A model generated the notes under the pieces. That model ran no database searches. It worked only from the letters and a program-made list of their open reading frames with translations, and was not told the origin of the DNA. From JADCRZ01 sp037718865 (GTDB taxonomy: Bacteria; Bacteroidota; Bacteroidia; Chitinophagales; Chitinophagaceae): DNA of 64,000 nt. Of this stretch, positions 25,120-34,452 are shown in pieces (within the stretch, counting starts at the first letter, position 1; each line of letters starts with the position of its first letter). The DNA is taken from assembly GCA_037718865.1 (NCBI GenBank), contig JBBJMP010000001.1:124001-188000 (forward strand). Direction: 5' to 3'. A program made the position numbers and the translations under genes.

Positions 25120-26403
25120 ATGCAAAGAGACAAGGTAATTTTTGATCTTATCCAAAAGGAGCTCGAACGTCAACGAAATGGAATCGAACTGATCGCATCC
25201 GAAAATTTTACATCACTGCAGGTCATACAGGCCATGGGTAATGTAATGACAAATAAATATGCTGAAGGATATCCCGGCCGCCGTTACTATGGCGGCTGTG
25301 AAATCGTAGATCAGACAGAACAAATAGCTATTGACCGTTTAAAACAGATCTTCAACTGCGAGTACGCTAATGTACAACCGCATAGCGGGGCCCAGGCAAA
25401 TGCAGCAGTTTTGCTCGCCATTCTTCAACCGGGTGATAAGATACTGGGTCTGGATTTAAGCATGGGAGGGCATCTCACTCATGGGTCACCGGTTAATTTC
25501 AGCGGTAAACTTTATCAGCCTTTTTTTTATGGAGTAAGTAAAGAAACCGGTCTGGTCGATTATGATATGCTTGAACAGGTAGCAGCGAAAGAAAGGCCTA
25601 AACTGATCATTTGCGGAGCTTCAGCTTATAGCCGGGATTGGGATTATGCAAGGATCCGTCAGGCCGCCGACGCTATCGGGGCGTTTGTACTTTGCGATAT
25701 GGCCCACCCTGCCGGACTGATCGCCAAAGGCTTATTGAACTCGCCTTTTGAACATTGTCATATCGTAACCTCTACGACGCATAAAACCCTGAGGGGTCCA
25801 CGCGGTGGCATTATACTGATGCATAAAGATGTTGAAAATCCACTTGGGCTGAAAGATAACAAAGGCAATACCCGAATGATGAGTAATCTCATTGACATGG
25901 GCGTATTTCCAGGCACGCAGGGCGGGCCGCTGGAACATATTATTGCTGCCAAAGCAATATCTTTTGCAGAGGTACTCAGCGATGATTTTACTGTCTACGC
26001 GCAGCAGATCGTGAAAAATGCGCAGTCTATGTCGCAGGCTTTTATTGAAAAAGGATATAAGATTATTTCTGACGGAACAGACAATCACCTGATGCTGATC
26101 GACCTGCGTAATAAAAACATCAGTGGTAAAAAAGCAGAGCAGGTTTTGGGTAGGGCAGAGATCACCGTTAACAAAAACATGGTGCCCTTTGACGATAAGT
26201 CTGCCTTCGTTACCTCTGGTATCCGCGTAGGTGTGCCGGCCATCACTACACGGGGCATGAAGGAAGAACATATGCCTTTTGTGGTGGATGCTCTCGACAA
26301 GGTACTGATGCATGCGGATGACGAAGCAGGAATTGATGGCGTTCGCCGGGAAATACACGAATACGTCAGGCAGTTCCCTTTGTACCCGGAGATAGAGTCC
26401 TGA
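25120..26403 (+). CDS. glyA: Serine hydroxymethyltransferase
   Basis: 427-aa PLP enzyme interconverting serine and glycine while charging tetrahydrofolate with a one-carbon unit. The family start IELIASENFTS and the NKYAEGYPGRRYYGG block are intact, the PLP lysine is Lys222 in TSTTHKTLRGPRGG, and the DMAHPAGLIA loop is present. Full length. A well-formed Bacteroidota promoter lies about 70 bases upstream. The downstream DUF4293 gene is about 100 bases away. Confidence 0.97.
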   Translation: MQRDKVIFDLIQKELERQRNGIELIASENFTSLQVIQAMGNVMTNKYAEGYPGRRYYGGCEIVDQTEQIAIDRLKQIFNCEYANVQPHSGAQANAAVLLAILQPGDKILGLDLSMGGHLTHGSPVNFSGKLYQPFFYGVSKETGLVDYDMLEQVAAKERPKLIICGASAYSRDWDYARIRQAADAIGAFVLCDMAHPAGLIAKGLLNSPFEHCHIVTSTTHKTLRGPRGGIILMHKDVENPLGLKDNKGNTRMMSNLIDMGVFPGTQGGPLEHIIAAKAISFAEVLSDDFTVYAQQIVKNAQSMSQAFIEKGYKIISDGTDNHLMLIDLRNKNISGKKAEQVLGRAEITVNKNMVPFDDKSAFVTSGIRVGVPAITTRGMKEEHMPFVVDALDKVLMHADDEAGIDGVRREIHEYVRQFPLYPEIES

Positions 26404-26506
26404 GGCAGGAGTCCGGAGATAGCAGTCGGAAGCACTTGCTCCTCTTCGCATCACTTCTATAACAATTCACAACTTTAAAATATATTGCGGTTCGAAACCG
26501 TTGCTT

Positions 26507-26932
26507 ATGATCCAGCGTTCACAATCTGTTTGGTTATTGCTATCCGCCCTCTGTGGCTTTGCCCTTACACAGGTGCCTTTATTTGTAGGAAGGCTGGCGA
26601 ATAACGTGATAAAAAGAGTGATAGCCACTGAAAGCCTGTTGCTGTTTGCCTTAAGTATTAGCGTAGCCTGCCTGGCTCTGGCCTGCATCTTTCTTTTTAA
26701 GAAACGCCCTCTCCAATTCAAATTATCCGTTACCGGGGTTATAGCCTCGCTGGCAATGATAGGCCTGGAAGTCTGGCATATCGAGAGTTTCAAAACCGCT
26801 AACTCGCTGGTAAAGGGTTCATACTATTGGGGTGGATTATTACCCATAGCAATGACCATTCTTTTCATTCTTGCGGCGAGGGGAATATATAAGGATGAGC
26901 GACTGGTCAAGAGCCTGGACCGGCTGAGATAA
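26507..26932 (+). CDS. DUF4293 membrane protein
   Basis: 141-aa protein with four transmembrane helices (about 7-28, 44-62, 72-90 and 105-124). MIQRSQSVWLLLSA at the start is the recurrent N-terminal signature of DUF4293, a family confined to Bacteroidota and of unknown function. The ATG at 26507 is used; a TTG at 26501 would add two residues. It converges with uvrA across a mirrored repeat. Confidence 0.85.
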   Translation: MIQRSQSVWLLLSALCGFALTQVPLFVGRLANNVIKRVIATESLLLFALSISVACLALACIFLFKKRPLQFKLSVTGVIASLAMIGLEVWHIESFKTANSLVKGSYYWGGLLPIAMTILFILAARGIYKDERLVKSLDRLR

Positions 26933-26934
26933 GA

Positions 26935-27031
26935 GTTTAAGGTTTAAAGTTATATTCATTTTTTAGACGTTTTAATGTTTAGTGGACAAGCTGCCATAGG
27001 AAACCTTAACCTTGACCTTTAAACCTTGAAC
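26935..27031. terminator. Mirrored repeat between convergent genes
   Basis: GTTTAAGGTTTAAAG at 26935-26949 pairs with CTTTAAACCTTGAAC at 27017-27031 at 14 of 15 positions, with a 67-base loop. It fills the gap between the stops of the DUF4293 gene and uvrA and probably halts transcription from both sides. The AAGGTTTAAAG/CTTTAAACCTT word is of the same mirrored style as other gaps here but of different sequence. Confidence 0.55.
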
Positions 27032-27032
27032 C

Positions 27033-29873
27033 CTAAACATACTTCCCTGTTTCGCTCAACAATACATTCTTCAGCCCTGCAGGTACGCCACTGTAAACCA
27101 GGTTTCCTCCGCCTTCACCTGCTTCAGGACCAAGATCAATGACCCAATCTGCGCTCTTTATCACATCGGTATTGTGCTCAATGACAATGATGGAATGACC
27201 CTGGTTAATCAAAGCGTTAAATGAAGCAAGCAACTTTTGAATATCATGAAAATGCAGACCGGTGGTAGGCTCGTCAAAAATGAACAGGATGTTTCCCTGC
27301 GTTTTTCCTTTGCCAAGAAAGGAGGCGAGTTTAACCCGTTGCGCTTCGCCACCGGATAAGGTGTCAGACGACTGACCCAGTTTAATATATCCTAACCCTA
27401 CGCTGCTCAGGGGAAAGATTTTGTTAACGACATCTTTTTCGTCTGCAAAATACTGAATGGCATCCTCCACACTTAGCTCCAGCACATCGTAGATATTCTT
27501 GCCTTTGTACATTACTTCCAGCACTTCTTCTTTAAACCGTTTTCCTCCGCATACCTCACAGGTTAAATGCACGTCTGCAAGGAATTGCATTTCAACAATT
27601 TGCTCGCCTTCACCCTTGCATGCGTCGCAGCGTCCACCATCCACATTAAATGAAAAATGCTTGGGTTGAAAACCACGCATCTTGCTGAGCGGCTGGCAGG
27701 CAAACAGGTCCCTTATCTCATCATAGGCTTTTATATAAGTGACCGGATTGCTGCGCGATGATTTACCGATCGGGTTCTGATCAACCATCTCCACCTGGCT
27801 TATACTTTCTATATCCCCGGTAATGGCTTTATGCAAACCGACCTTCTCAGCAAATTCACCCTTAATCTTTTTCAAGGCAGGATATAAGATCTGCTTTACC
27901 AGTGTAGTTTTTCCGCTACCACTTACCCCACTGATCACACAAAGCAGGTTTAACGGAAAATTCACGTCGATACTCTTGAGATTATTTTGACGGGCATCCA
28001 TTATACCGATAAACCGGTTGCTTTTTCGCAAGGTCTTGGGCGGTTCGATAGTCAGCTCATGACTTAAATATTTACCGGTAAGACTTTTGGGATGGCTGAT
28101 AATTGCATCATAATTACCGGCAGCTACAATCTCCCCTCCCAAATGGCTTGCAAAAGGCCCCATGTCAATGATATGATCCGCATGTCTCATCATCAATTCA
28201 TCGTGCTCTACCACTACAACAGTATTACCTAGATCTCTCAACGCCTCCAAGACCCGAATGAGCCTTTCGGTGTCTCGGGAATGCAGTCCGATCGAAGGTT
28301 CATCCAGGATATATAATGAGTTGGTAAGATTGCTGCCCAGGCTCCTGGTTAACTGTATACGCTGGCTTTCGCCTCCACTCAACGAATTAGCTAAACGGTT
28401 AAGCGTAAGATATCCAAGACCCACATCAAGTAAAGTCCGTATCCTGGTCTGTACTTCTATGAAAATGCGTTTTCCAATTTGTTTTTCCTCTTCGGAAATG
28501 GTTAACGCTGTAAACCATGACTGCAAGTCCTTAACAGGCATTTCACATAACTGACCAATGTGCATTTCATTGATTTTTACATACAGTGCTTCACTACGTA
28601 ACCGGTAACCGCTGCAATCCGGACAGACTGTTCTGCCGCGGTAACGGCTTAACAAAACCCGGTATTGAACTTTGTAAAGGTTCTGTTCTACTTCTTTAAA
28701 AAAATCATTGATGCCATTGGCATGTTGGTTTCCTTCCCATAACAACTTATATTGTTCATCCGTAAGATCCAGTATCGCCTTATGCACAGGAAAGTCAAAC
28801 TTTCTCGACGCCTTGATGAATTCATCTTTCCATCGACCCAGTTTTTCACCTTTCCAGGGAGCAATTGCACCCTCATACACGCTCAACCGCTTATCGGGAA
28901 TAACCAGGTCGGGGTCGATTCCCAGCACTAACGAAAATCCTTCGCAGGTGGGACAGGCCCCAAACGGATTATTGAATGAAAACAAATTGGGCACTGGCTC
29001 TTCAAACGTTATACCGTCCAGTTCGAATCTATTGGAAAAATGTACCATCCTGCCTGCATTGATCTCAATAAAAACCTGGCCTTCGCCTTCATAAAAAGCA
29101 GTTCCTACTGAATCAGCTATCCGGTGTTTATCGTCTTCATCAAAATCTTTGACCACTAACCTGTCAATCAACAGATAAGTTACAAATCCAACCCCATCCG
29201 ATCCGGCCCTTGGCGCGGGGGAGGAAATCAGTGAACTGTCTTCCAGCAGATCTTCAATGTGAAGGATCTGCTGCTCATGATAAATACGGGAAAACCCCTT
29301 CTGCAACAGGATGTTCAGGTCTTCGTTCACGTTACGGTTCTTATGCTGCAGGAAGGGTACAAGGATTAAAACTTTATCATTGTGGTTTAATCCACTGATC
29401 TCTTTGACCACATCTGTAACATCATCTTTTTTTACCTTTCTGCCCGACACCGGTGATATTGTTTGACCTACCCTGGCATATAGCAAACGAAGGTAATCAT
29501 AGATCTCTGTCATACTTCCTACTGTGGACCGGGGTGTACGTGAAATCACTTTTTGTTCGATGGCAATAGCCGGACACAGACCTTTAATGAAATCAACATC
29601 AGGCTTATTCATTCTCATCAAAAATTGCCGTGCATATGAACTCAGACTTTCCGCATAGCGCCGCTGACCTTCAGCGTATAACGTATCTATGGTGAGCGAA
29701 GATTTTCCGGATCCAGAGACTCCGGTAACCACAATTAATTTATTTCTTGGAAACTCAACGGTAACATTTTTGAGATTATGAACCCTTGCCCCTTTAATAA
29801 ATATATTATTATTCGTTGGGCCACTACTTGGTTCGTGTTTTGATTTTCCAGCCCGTTTTGTTACAACTGCCAT
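27033..29873 (-). CDS. uvrA: Excinuclease ABC subunit A
   Basis: 946-aa DNA damage recognition ATPase of nucleotide excision repair. Two ABC modules are present: Walker A GVSGSGKSS near residues 50-58 and GVSGSGKTT near 650, and signatures NSLSGGESQRIQL and DTLSGGEAQRVKL. Zinc-finger cysteine pairs are visible (CPTCEGF, CPDCSGYRL and CDACKGEGE with CEVCGGKRF). The length is typical. uvrB is not adjacent. It works with UvrB and UvrC on helix-distorting lesions. Confidence 0.97.
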   Translation of the reverse strand: MAVVTKRAGKSKHEPSSGPTNNNIFIKGARVHNLKNVTVEFPRNKLIVVTGVSGSGKSSLTIDTLYAEGQRRYAESLSSYARQFLMRMNKPDVDFIKGLCPAIAIEQKVISRTPRSTVGSMTEIYDYLRLLYARVGQTISPVSGRKVKKDDVTDVVKEISGLNHNDKVLILVPFLQHKNRNVNEDLNILLQKGFSRIYHEQQILHIEDLLEDSSLISSPAPRAGSDGVGFVTYLLIDRLVVKDFDEDDKHRIADSVGTAFYEGEGQVFIEINAGRMVHFSNRFELDGITFEEPVPNLFSFNNPFGACPTCEGFSLVLGIDPDLVIPDKRLSVYEGAIAPWKGEKLGRWKDEFIKASRKFDFPVHKAILDLTDEQYKLLWEGNQHANGINDFFKEVEQNLYKVQYRVLLSRYRGRTVCPDCSGYRLRSEALYVKINEMHIGQLCEMPVKDLQSWFTALTISEEEKQIGKRIFIEVQTRIRTLLDVGLGYLTLNRLANSLSGGESQRIQLTRSLGSNLTNSLYILDEPSIGLHSRDTERLIRVLEALRDLGNTVVVVEHDELMMRHADHIIDMGPFASHLGGEIVAAGNYDAIISHPKSLTGKYLSHELTIEPPKTLRKSNRFIGIMDARQNNLKSIDVNFPLNLLCVISGVSGSGKTTLVKQILYPALKKIKGEFAEKVGLHKAITGDIESISQVEMVDQNPIGKSSRSNPVTYIKAYDEIRDLFACQPLSKMRGFQPKHFSFNVDGGRCDACKGEGEQIVEMQFLADVHLTCEVCGGKRFKEEVLEVMYKGKNIYDVLELSVEDAIQYFADEKDVVNKIFPLSSVGLGYIKLGQSSDTLSGGEAQRVKLASFLGKGKTQGNILFIFDEPTTGLHFHDIQKLLASFNALINQGHSIIVIEHNTDVIKSADWVIDLGPEAGEGGGNLVYSGVPAGLKNVLLSETGKYV

Positions 29874-30234
29874 AATTATCTAAGAAGATAAAATTATTGT
29901 ATTTAGTTTATTGTTCATCATTAATATTACTCTCGCCGCTGTAAAGACTGTTGAGGTTGCAGTTGATCTTAATACTTATCAATTTGTTAAACAAATAAAA
30001 CGTACCAAACGAATCGCATGTAAGGATAGCTGCATAGGAGCAATACCTGCAATGTTGAAAGGTTAAAATAAAATATCAAAAACCTACGTATTTTAAAAAA
30101 AAAATACTACTTTTATCCTGATTTGTACGCTATTAAATAAATTGAATTTTCTGCCTATCGCTTCAGACTTCTACTTTATTTGAGAATCCCTTCTTTTAAG
30201 ATATCCTGTCACGTATTTAAAATAGTAGAAGTTT
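29874..30234. other. AT-rich intergenic region between uvrA and the sigma factor gene
   Basis: Divergent 361-base gap with no ORF. The only signal I see is an A-rich tract followed by TACTTTTA at 30108-30115, one base from the Bacteroidota -7 element, about 120 bases ahead of the sigma factor start. It lacks a TTG at the proper spacing. Confidence 0.4.
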
Positions 30235-30816
30235 ATGAAATCACTTCATAAAAAGACTGATCATGAGCTTATCCATAACTTTATGGATAACGATTTACAA
30301 GCCTTGGAAGTACTTGTACTTCGCCATAAGGATAAGTTGTATACATCAATTCTTTTTTTAGTAAAGGATAAATTTTTAGCGGATGACGTCTTTCAGGATG
30401 TTCTGATTAAGATTATTGACACTATCCGTGGAGGGCGTTATACCGAAGAAGGAAAATTTCTTCCGTGGGCTGTGCGTATAGCCCATAACCTGTGTGTAGA
30501 TCATTTTAGAAAAGTTAAACGTACACCTGTTGTCAGAACCAGCGATGACCGCGATATTTTTGAAGTGCTCAGTTTTACAGAAGAAGGTGCAGATGAAAAA
30601 CTGATCAAACGTCAAAGCCATGACAGGGTTCGTCAAATGCTTGAACTTTTGCCCGAAGATCAACGGGAAGTGATCATCCTTCGCCATTTTGCAGAACTAA
30701 GCTTCAAAGAGATTGCCTCATTAACCAATTGCAGCATCAACACTGCTTTGGGAAGAATGCGGTATGGCTTGATTAACTTACGCAAAATGATGACTGAGAA
30801 ACGTATAGCTCTTTAA
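30235..30816 (+). CDS. ECF-type RNA polymerase sigma factor
   Basis: 193-aa sigma-70 family member with only regions 2 and 4. Region 2 (about 20-95) includes LADDVFQDVLIKI and the WAVRIAHNLCVDHFRK recognition helix. Region 4 (about 135-188) has LLPEDQREVIILRHF, then ELSFKEIASLTNCSINTALGRMRYGL, the helix-turn-helix. No anti-sigma gene lies next to it, consistent with the conserved anti-sigma-less ECF factors of Bacteroidota. Its long AT-rich leader suggests separate control. Targets unknown. Confidence 0.9.
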   Translation: MKSLHKKTDHELIHNFMDNDLQALEVLVLRHKDKLYTSILFLVKDKFLADDVFQDVLIKIIDTIRGGRYTEEGKFLPWAVRIAHNLCVDHFRKVKRTPVVRTSDDRDIFEVLSFTEEGADEKLIKRQSHDRVRQMLELLPEDQREVIILRHFAELSFKEIASLTNCSINTALGRMRYGLINLRKMMTEKRIAL

Positions 30817-30913
30817 TAAATATCTATTTTCCTGATTTACGGTTCAGCTCTTTTAGTTTTCAAAATTTTTAACAACCTTTGCAGAAGAACTGGAAACAAT
30901 AAAGCTACTTTTG

Positions 30914-31046
30914 AGAAAATTTTGAAAGAAATAAAACATATTGTCATTCTGGTCCTCCATTCGACTTCTTGATTCGCTTGCCGTTGAAAGGTTGGAACAG
31001 AATGACGCCTAATTAAACGCCCCCGGTTCCGGGGGCGTTTTTTTTG
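30914..31046 (+). ncRNA. Candidate small structured RNA
   Basis: A perfect -7 element TACTTTTG at 30906-30913 precedes an ORF-free stretch that ends in a strong intrinsic terminator at 31015-31046. Within it GTCATTCTG (30943-30951) pairs perfectly with CAGAATGAC (30998-31006), extended by TCC/GGA. The predicted transcript is about 110-130 nt: one long hairpin plus terminator. No TTG sits at the ideal spacing, and the CATTCTG/CAGAATG stem could instead be a dispersed intergenic repeat. I do not match it to a named RNA family. Confidence 0.4.
31015..31046 (+). terminator. Strong rho-independent terminator
   Basis: AAACGCCCCCGG, TT, CCGGGGGCGTTT form a perfect 12-bp GC-rich stem directly followed by a T run. 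It would stop plus-strand transcripts from the sigma factor gene or the candidate RNA. The stem's flanking A tract makes it potentially active on the minus strand downstream of dsbD too. Confidence 0.9.
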
Positions 31047-31101
31047 TTTCTACAAACCGGTAGCCGTAATGCGGCATGTACAGCCTGTTAATTTGCGAAT
31101 A

Positions 31102-33105
31102 TTATTTTTGACGGAAGGCTTCCAATCCGCAATTAAGCCACTCGGCATATTCATTTATGTTAGGAGTGTACCCAACGGGAAGTGTCATTAGTCGCTCATC
31201 CGGACTAAGCACAACGTAAAGGGGCTGCGATACATTCCGGAAATTTTCAGACTGAAAGGTGGCAAATTTATCTCCTATGGTCTTTATGGTGTTTCTACTG
31301 CTGTCTGAAGAAGTGAAGATAAACTGTTCATCAGGAGGTAGCAATTTCCGGTCATCTACATATAGGGATACCAATATGAAATTTTTCTCTATAATTTCTT
31401 TTATCTGCGGGTCGGTCCATACATTCTCTTCCATTTTACGGCAGTTGACACAAGCCCATCCGGTGAAATCAATAAGTAATGGCTTATTCTGCTGTTTGGC
31501 CAGTTGCATGGCTTCTTCATAATTGTTTGTTACATTGGCTTCTACACCTTTAAAAGCGTCTTTGCCATAAACACTATACGTTAAAGGCGGAGGGAAGCCG
31601 CTGATCAATGCCCTGTTTGCATATCTGGTATTGGTCAGCCCCGGTAAAAGATATATTACCACGACCAGAAACAAAAATGCAAATGCTAACCTTCCTTTAG
31701 TCCGTTTTACCGGGCCCTCATGTTTAAACCGTATTATTCCAAAAAGGTATAACACCAGGCATAATCCAATCACAATCCAGATCGCCAGGAACACTTCCCT
31801 TGGCAGGATACCCCAATGAGTAACCAGGTCTGCATTTGACAGGAACTTAACCGCCAGTGCCAGTTCAAGGAAGCCCAATACGATTTTTACCGTGGTAAGC
31901 CAGCCGCCCGATCTGGGCAATGAATTTAACCAACCCGGAAACAGGGCAAATAAGGCAAAAGGCAAAGCTAATGCTAACCCGAATCCACCCATACCGGCCG
32001 TTAGCTGCATAGCTCCACCGTTGGTTGCCAGGGATCCGGCTAAAAGGGATCCTAAAATAGGGCCAGTACATGAAAACGACACTAGAGCAAGGGTAAGGGC
32101 CATGAAAAAGATTCCGGCCAGACCGCCGGCACCGGATTTTGCGTCAACACTGTTAGCTACGCTGCTTGGCAGGGTTATTTCAAACAAGCCGAAAAATGAC
32201 AACGCAAAGACAACGAATATAATAAAGAAAAGAATGTTCAGCCAGACATTTGTAGAAATGGTATTTAGAATTTCCGGATTCAGCGAATCCAGAAAATGAA
32301 ACGGAATACTCAGGAGGATATAAATCAGAAAGATAAAAAAACCATAGATCACTGCATTAAATATGCCTTTGTTCCTGCTCTGCGATTTTTTTGTAAAAAA
32401 GGAAACCGTTAACGGTATCATAGGAAACACGCAGGGTGTAAGCAACGCAATCAAACCGCCTAGAAAGCCGAGTATAAAAATACTTAACAGCCCCTTCGAC
32501 TGACCATCTTCAACACCGGTTCCGCCACAGGCCTTAACAGGTTGATCCAGGTTAACAGACTTCCTTTTTAAACCTGCCGCCGCCACCGAAGATTCCTGAA
32601 GACCCGCCTGCCTTGAAACAAGCTTACCGGATTGGTCAATGGCGAAGCGGAAAGGAATCTCTTCAGGCCCCACTACTTCTTCGCCTTTCATAGCCATGTA
32701 ATTGACTGTTCCCCTGATATCGGCATTACCTGTACCAACGCTTAAGGAAACCACCAGCTCGGCTTCATTTTCAAAATACCGTATTTCGGCATTATCAAAT
32801 AGTGGTTCCTTTTTTTTCTGAAGAAGGCTGGTTTCGGTAATTTCCTTAATGGAGGCCAAAGACACTGAAGTACTGTCAAGGTAAACCCTGGTATTAGGTT
32901 CATCATCCTTCATGGTAGTAGAAAACAACCTCCACCCCTTTTGTATGGATGCCTTCAGAATGATTTGATGTATATCACCCGATTTATTGCCGGCGCTAAA
33001 ATGCCATTGTACTGTATTATCCGGATTTTGAGAATGGGCTAAAAGCGACAGGCAGACAAATAAGACAACGGCCAGTGTATTTAAGTAGATTTTTGTGAAC
33101 TGCAT
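31102..33105 (-). CDS. dsbD: Thiol:disulfide interchange protein DsbD
   Basis: 667-aa protein started at the ATG at 33105, giving a signal peptide (about 1-26, LLAHSQ); an ATG at 33123 would add six residues. Order: periplasmic alpha domain (about 27-190), eight-helix transmembrane beta domain with TPCVFPMIP and FSCTGPILG cysteines, and a C-terminal thioredoxin-fold gamma domain with WACVNCRKME. It carries electrons from cytoplasmic thioredoxin to periplasmic disulfides, also needed for cytochrome c maturation. A separate DsbD-alpha-like gene precedes it. Confidence 0.92.
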   Translation of the reverse strand: MQFTKIYLNTLAVVLFVCLSLLAHSQNPDNTVQWHFSAGNKSGDIHQIILKASIQKGWRLFSTTMKDDEPNTRVYLDSTSVSLASIKEITETSLLQKKKEPLFDNAEIRYFENEAELVVSLSVGTGNADIRGTVNYMAMKGEEVVGPEEIPFRFAIDQSGKLVSRQAGLQESSVAAAGLKRKSVNLDQPVKACGGTGVEDGQSKGLLSIFILGFLGGLIALLTPCVFPMIPLTVSFFTKKSQSRNKGIFNAVIYGFFIFLIYILLSIPFHFLDSLNPEILNTISTNVWLNILFFIIFVVFALSFFGLFEITLPSSVANSVDAKSGAGGLAGIFFMALTLALVSFSCTGPILGSLLAGSLATNGGAMQLTAGMGGFGLALALPFALFALFPGWLNSLPRSGGWLTTVKIVLGFLELALAVKFLSNADLVTHWGILPREVFLAIWIVIGLCLVLYLFGIIRFKHEGPVKRTKGRLAFAFLFLVVVIYLLPGLTNTRYANRALISGFPPPLTYSVYGKDAFKGVEANVTNNYEEAMQLAKQQNKPLLIDFTGWACVNCRKMEENVWTDPQIKEIIEKNFILVSLYVDDRKLLPPDEQFIFTSSDSSRNTIKTIGDKFATFQSENFRNVSQPLYVVLSPDERLMTLPVGYTPNINEYAEWLNCGLEAFRQK

Positions 33106-33169
33106 ATAACCAGGATAAAACAAAAAAGTTCTTTCACAGAACCTTTGTGAAAACAGAAATTGTGTCCGT

Positions 33170-33625
33170 CTATCCGCCTATATTGATTTTTATTGGAACA
33201 TCACTGGGAGGGAGGCACAACTTTTCATCACACACCATAAATTCCACTTTGCCTGAAAGGTTGGTTTTCACATTAGCCTTAAGCTTTACCACCTGCACAA
33301 AATCGACCGTTTTTTCGTAATAATTAACGTTCCCGTTCCATACCGATTCAAACTTTTTTACCAGTTTCCCTACTTCCTTTACATTTCCATCCAATACGAT
33401 CAGCGGATTTTTAGTAAATGTAAAAGCGGTGCCTACCGGGCCGTCCACTCCAACGTTCTGTGCATACATATGAAAATTTTCTCCGATGGTGGCGGTCATG
33501 TGAACTTCAAAAGTTTTGTCGTTTAGTTTTTTAACTGAGTAATTCCATTTAACCTGCTTTTCAGACTGCGGAAAACTCGTAAGACAGGCGAAGACAAATA
33601 GAAGAGAAAGTACAGCTTTTTTCAT
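33170..33625 (-). CDS. Secreted DsbD-alpha/DsbC-type domain protein
   Basis: 151-aa protein with a signal peptide (MKKAVLSLLFVFACLTSFPQ). The rest is a single immunoglobulin-like domain of the type found at the N-terminus of DsbD, with the family's cysteine pair in FMVCDEKLCLPPSD. The ATG at 33625 is preferred over one three codons upstream (33634). It sits 64 bases ahead of dsbD in the same direction. I infer a redox partner taking electrons from DsbD; the two genes probably form an operon. Confidence 0.85.
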   Translation of the reverse strand: MKKAVLSLLFVFACLTSFPQSEKQVKWNYSVKKLNDKTFEVHMTATIGENFHMYAQNVGVDGPVGTAFTFTKNPLIVLDGNVKEVGKLVKKFESVWNGNVNYYEKTVDFVQVVKLKANVKTNLSGKVEFMVCDEKLCLPPSDVPIKINIGG

Positions 33626-33711
33626 TATGATCATTTAAAGTGTCGTTCAGAATCGGGCACAAAGGTCAACCATTGATTGTAAACAATATGATAAAGTTCC
33701 CACCGGTAACA

Positions 33712-34374
33712 TTAATTCAGGAGGAGGCCCCTCAGGATCAATAAACCGTCTGTATTCCGCAATTGTTCCGAGCTGGCTCGTTCCGGGTGAGGCATCATGC
33801 CAAATACGTTACGTTTGGCATTACATATACCGGCTATGTTACGCAAGGCCCCATTTGGATTAACTGATGGGTTTATATTGCCCGCCTCATCACAATATCG
33901 GTAAATCACCTGCTGATTGGCTTCAAGGTCATCCAGGGTCTTCTCATCCGCATAGTATCTTCCTTCTCCATGAGCAACCGGGATCTTCAACGTCTGTTCA
34001 GATCCGATTCCTTTAAGATGAATGTTCCTGCAAACAAATTGCTGGTTTGCATTACGCAGAAGAACGCCGGGCAGCAAATGGGATTCGCATAAGATCTGGA
34101 ACCCGTTGCAAACGCCCAAAACCTTTCCTCCATCTTTCGCAAACTCAACGACCCGTTGCATCATAGGGCTGAATCGTGCAATTGCGCCGCAACGCAGATA
34201 GTCACCATAAGAAAACCCACCTGGTAAAATGATGCCATCGTCCCTGGAAAACATGCTTAGGTCTTTATCTTTATGCCATAGCATAATCACTTCCATATTA
34301 AGGCCATATTGAAGTGCATCCTGCATGTCTCTGTCACAATTCGAACCTGGAAATACTACTATGCCGACTTTCAT
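33712..34374 (-). CDS. purQ: Phosphoribosylformylglycinamidine synthase subunit PurQ
   Basis: 220-aa class I glutamine amidotransferase feeding ammonia to PurL in the fourth step of purine synthesis. The nucleophile is Cys89 in LGVCNGFQIL, and the catalytic His196 and Glu198 lie in MMPHPERAS. GSNCDRD near the start is the PurQ-specific signature. A separate small PurQ is the subunit form of the enzyme; purS and purL are not in the window. Confidence 0.95.
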   Translation of the reverse strand: MKVGIVVFPGSNCDRDMQDALQYGLNMEVIMLWHKDKDLSMFSRDDGIILPGGFSYGDYLRCGAIARFSPMMQRVVEFAKDGGKVLGVCNGFQILCESHLLPGVLLRNANQQFVCRNIHLKGIGSEQTLKIPVAHGEGRYYADEKTLDDLEANQQVIYRYCDEAGNINPSVNPNGALRNIAGICNAKRNVFGMMPHPERASSEQLRNTDGLLILRGLLLN

Positions 34375-34452
34375 AAGCTAACGTGTATTTGTTAACAATA
34401 CATATTAAACCCTGCTTTACCTGATACAGTAAGGGGTCTTATCGATTCCTCC

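Noticed and set aside
25732..26454. 240-codon minus-strand open frame
   Set aside because: Lies antisense within glyA, which is unmistakable; composition is that of a shadow frame (His, Arg and Cys-rich) with no domain.
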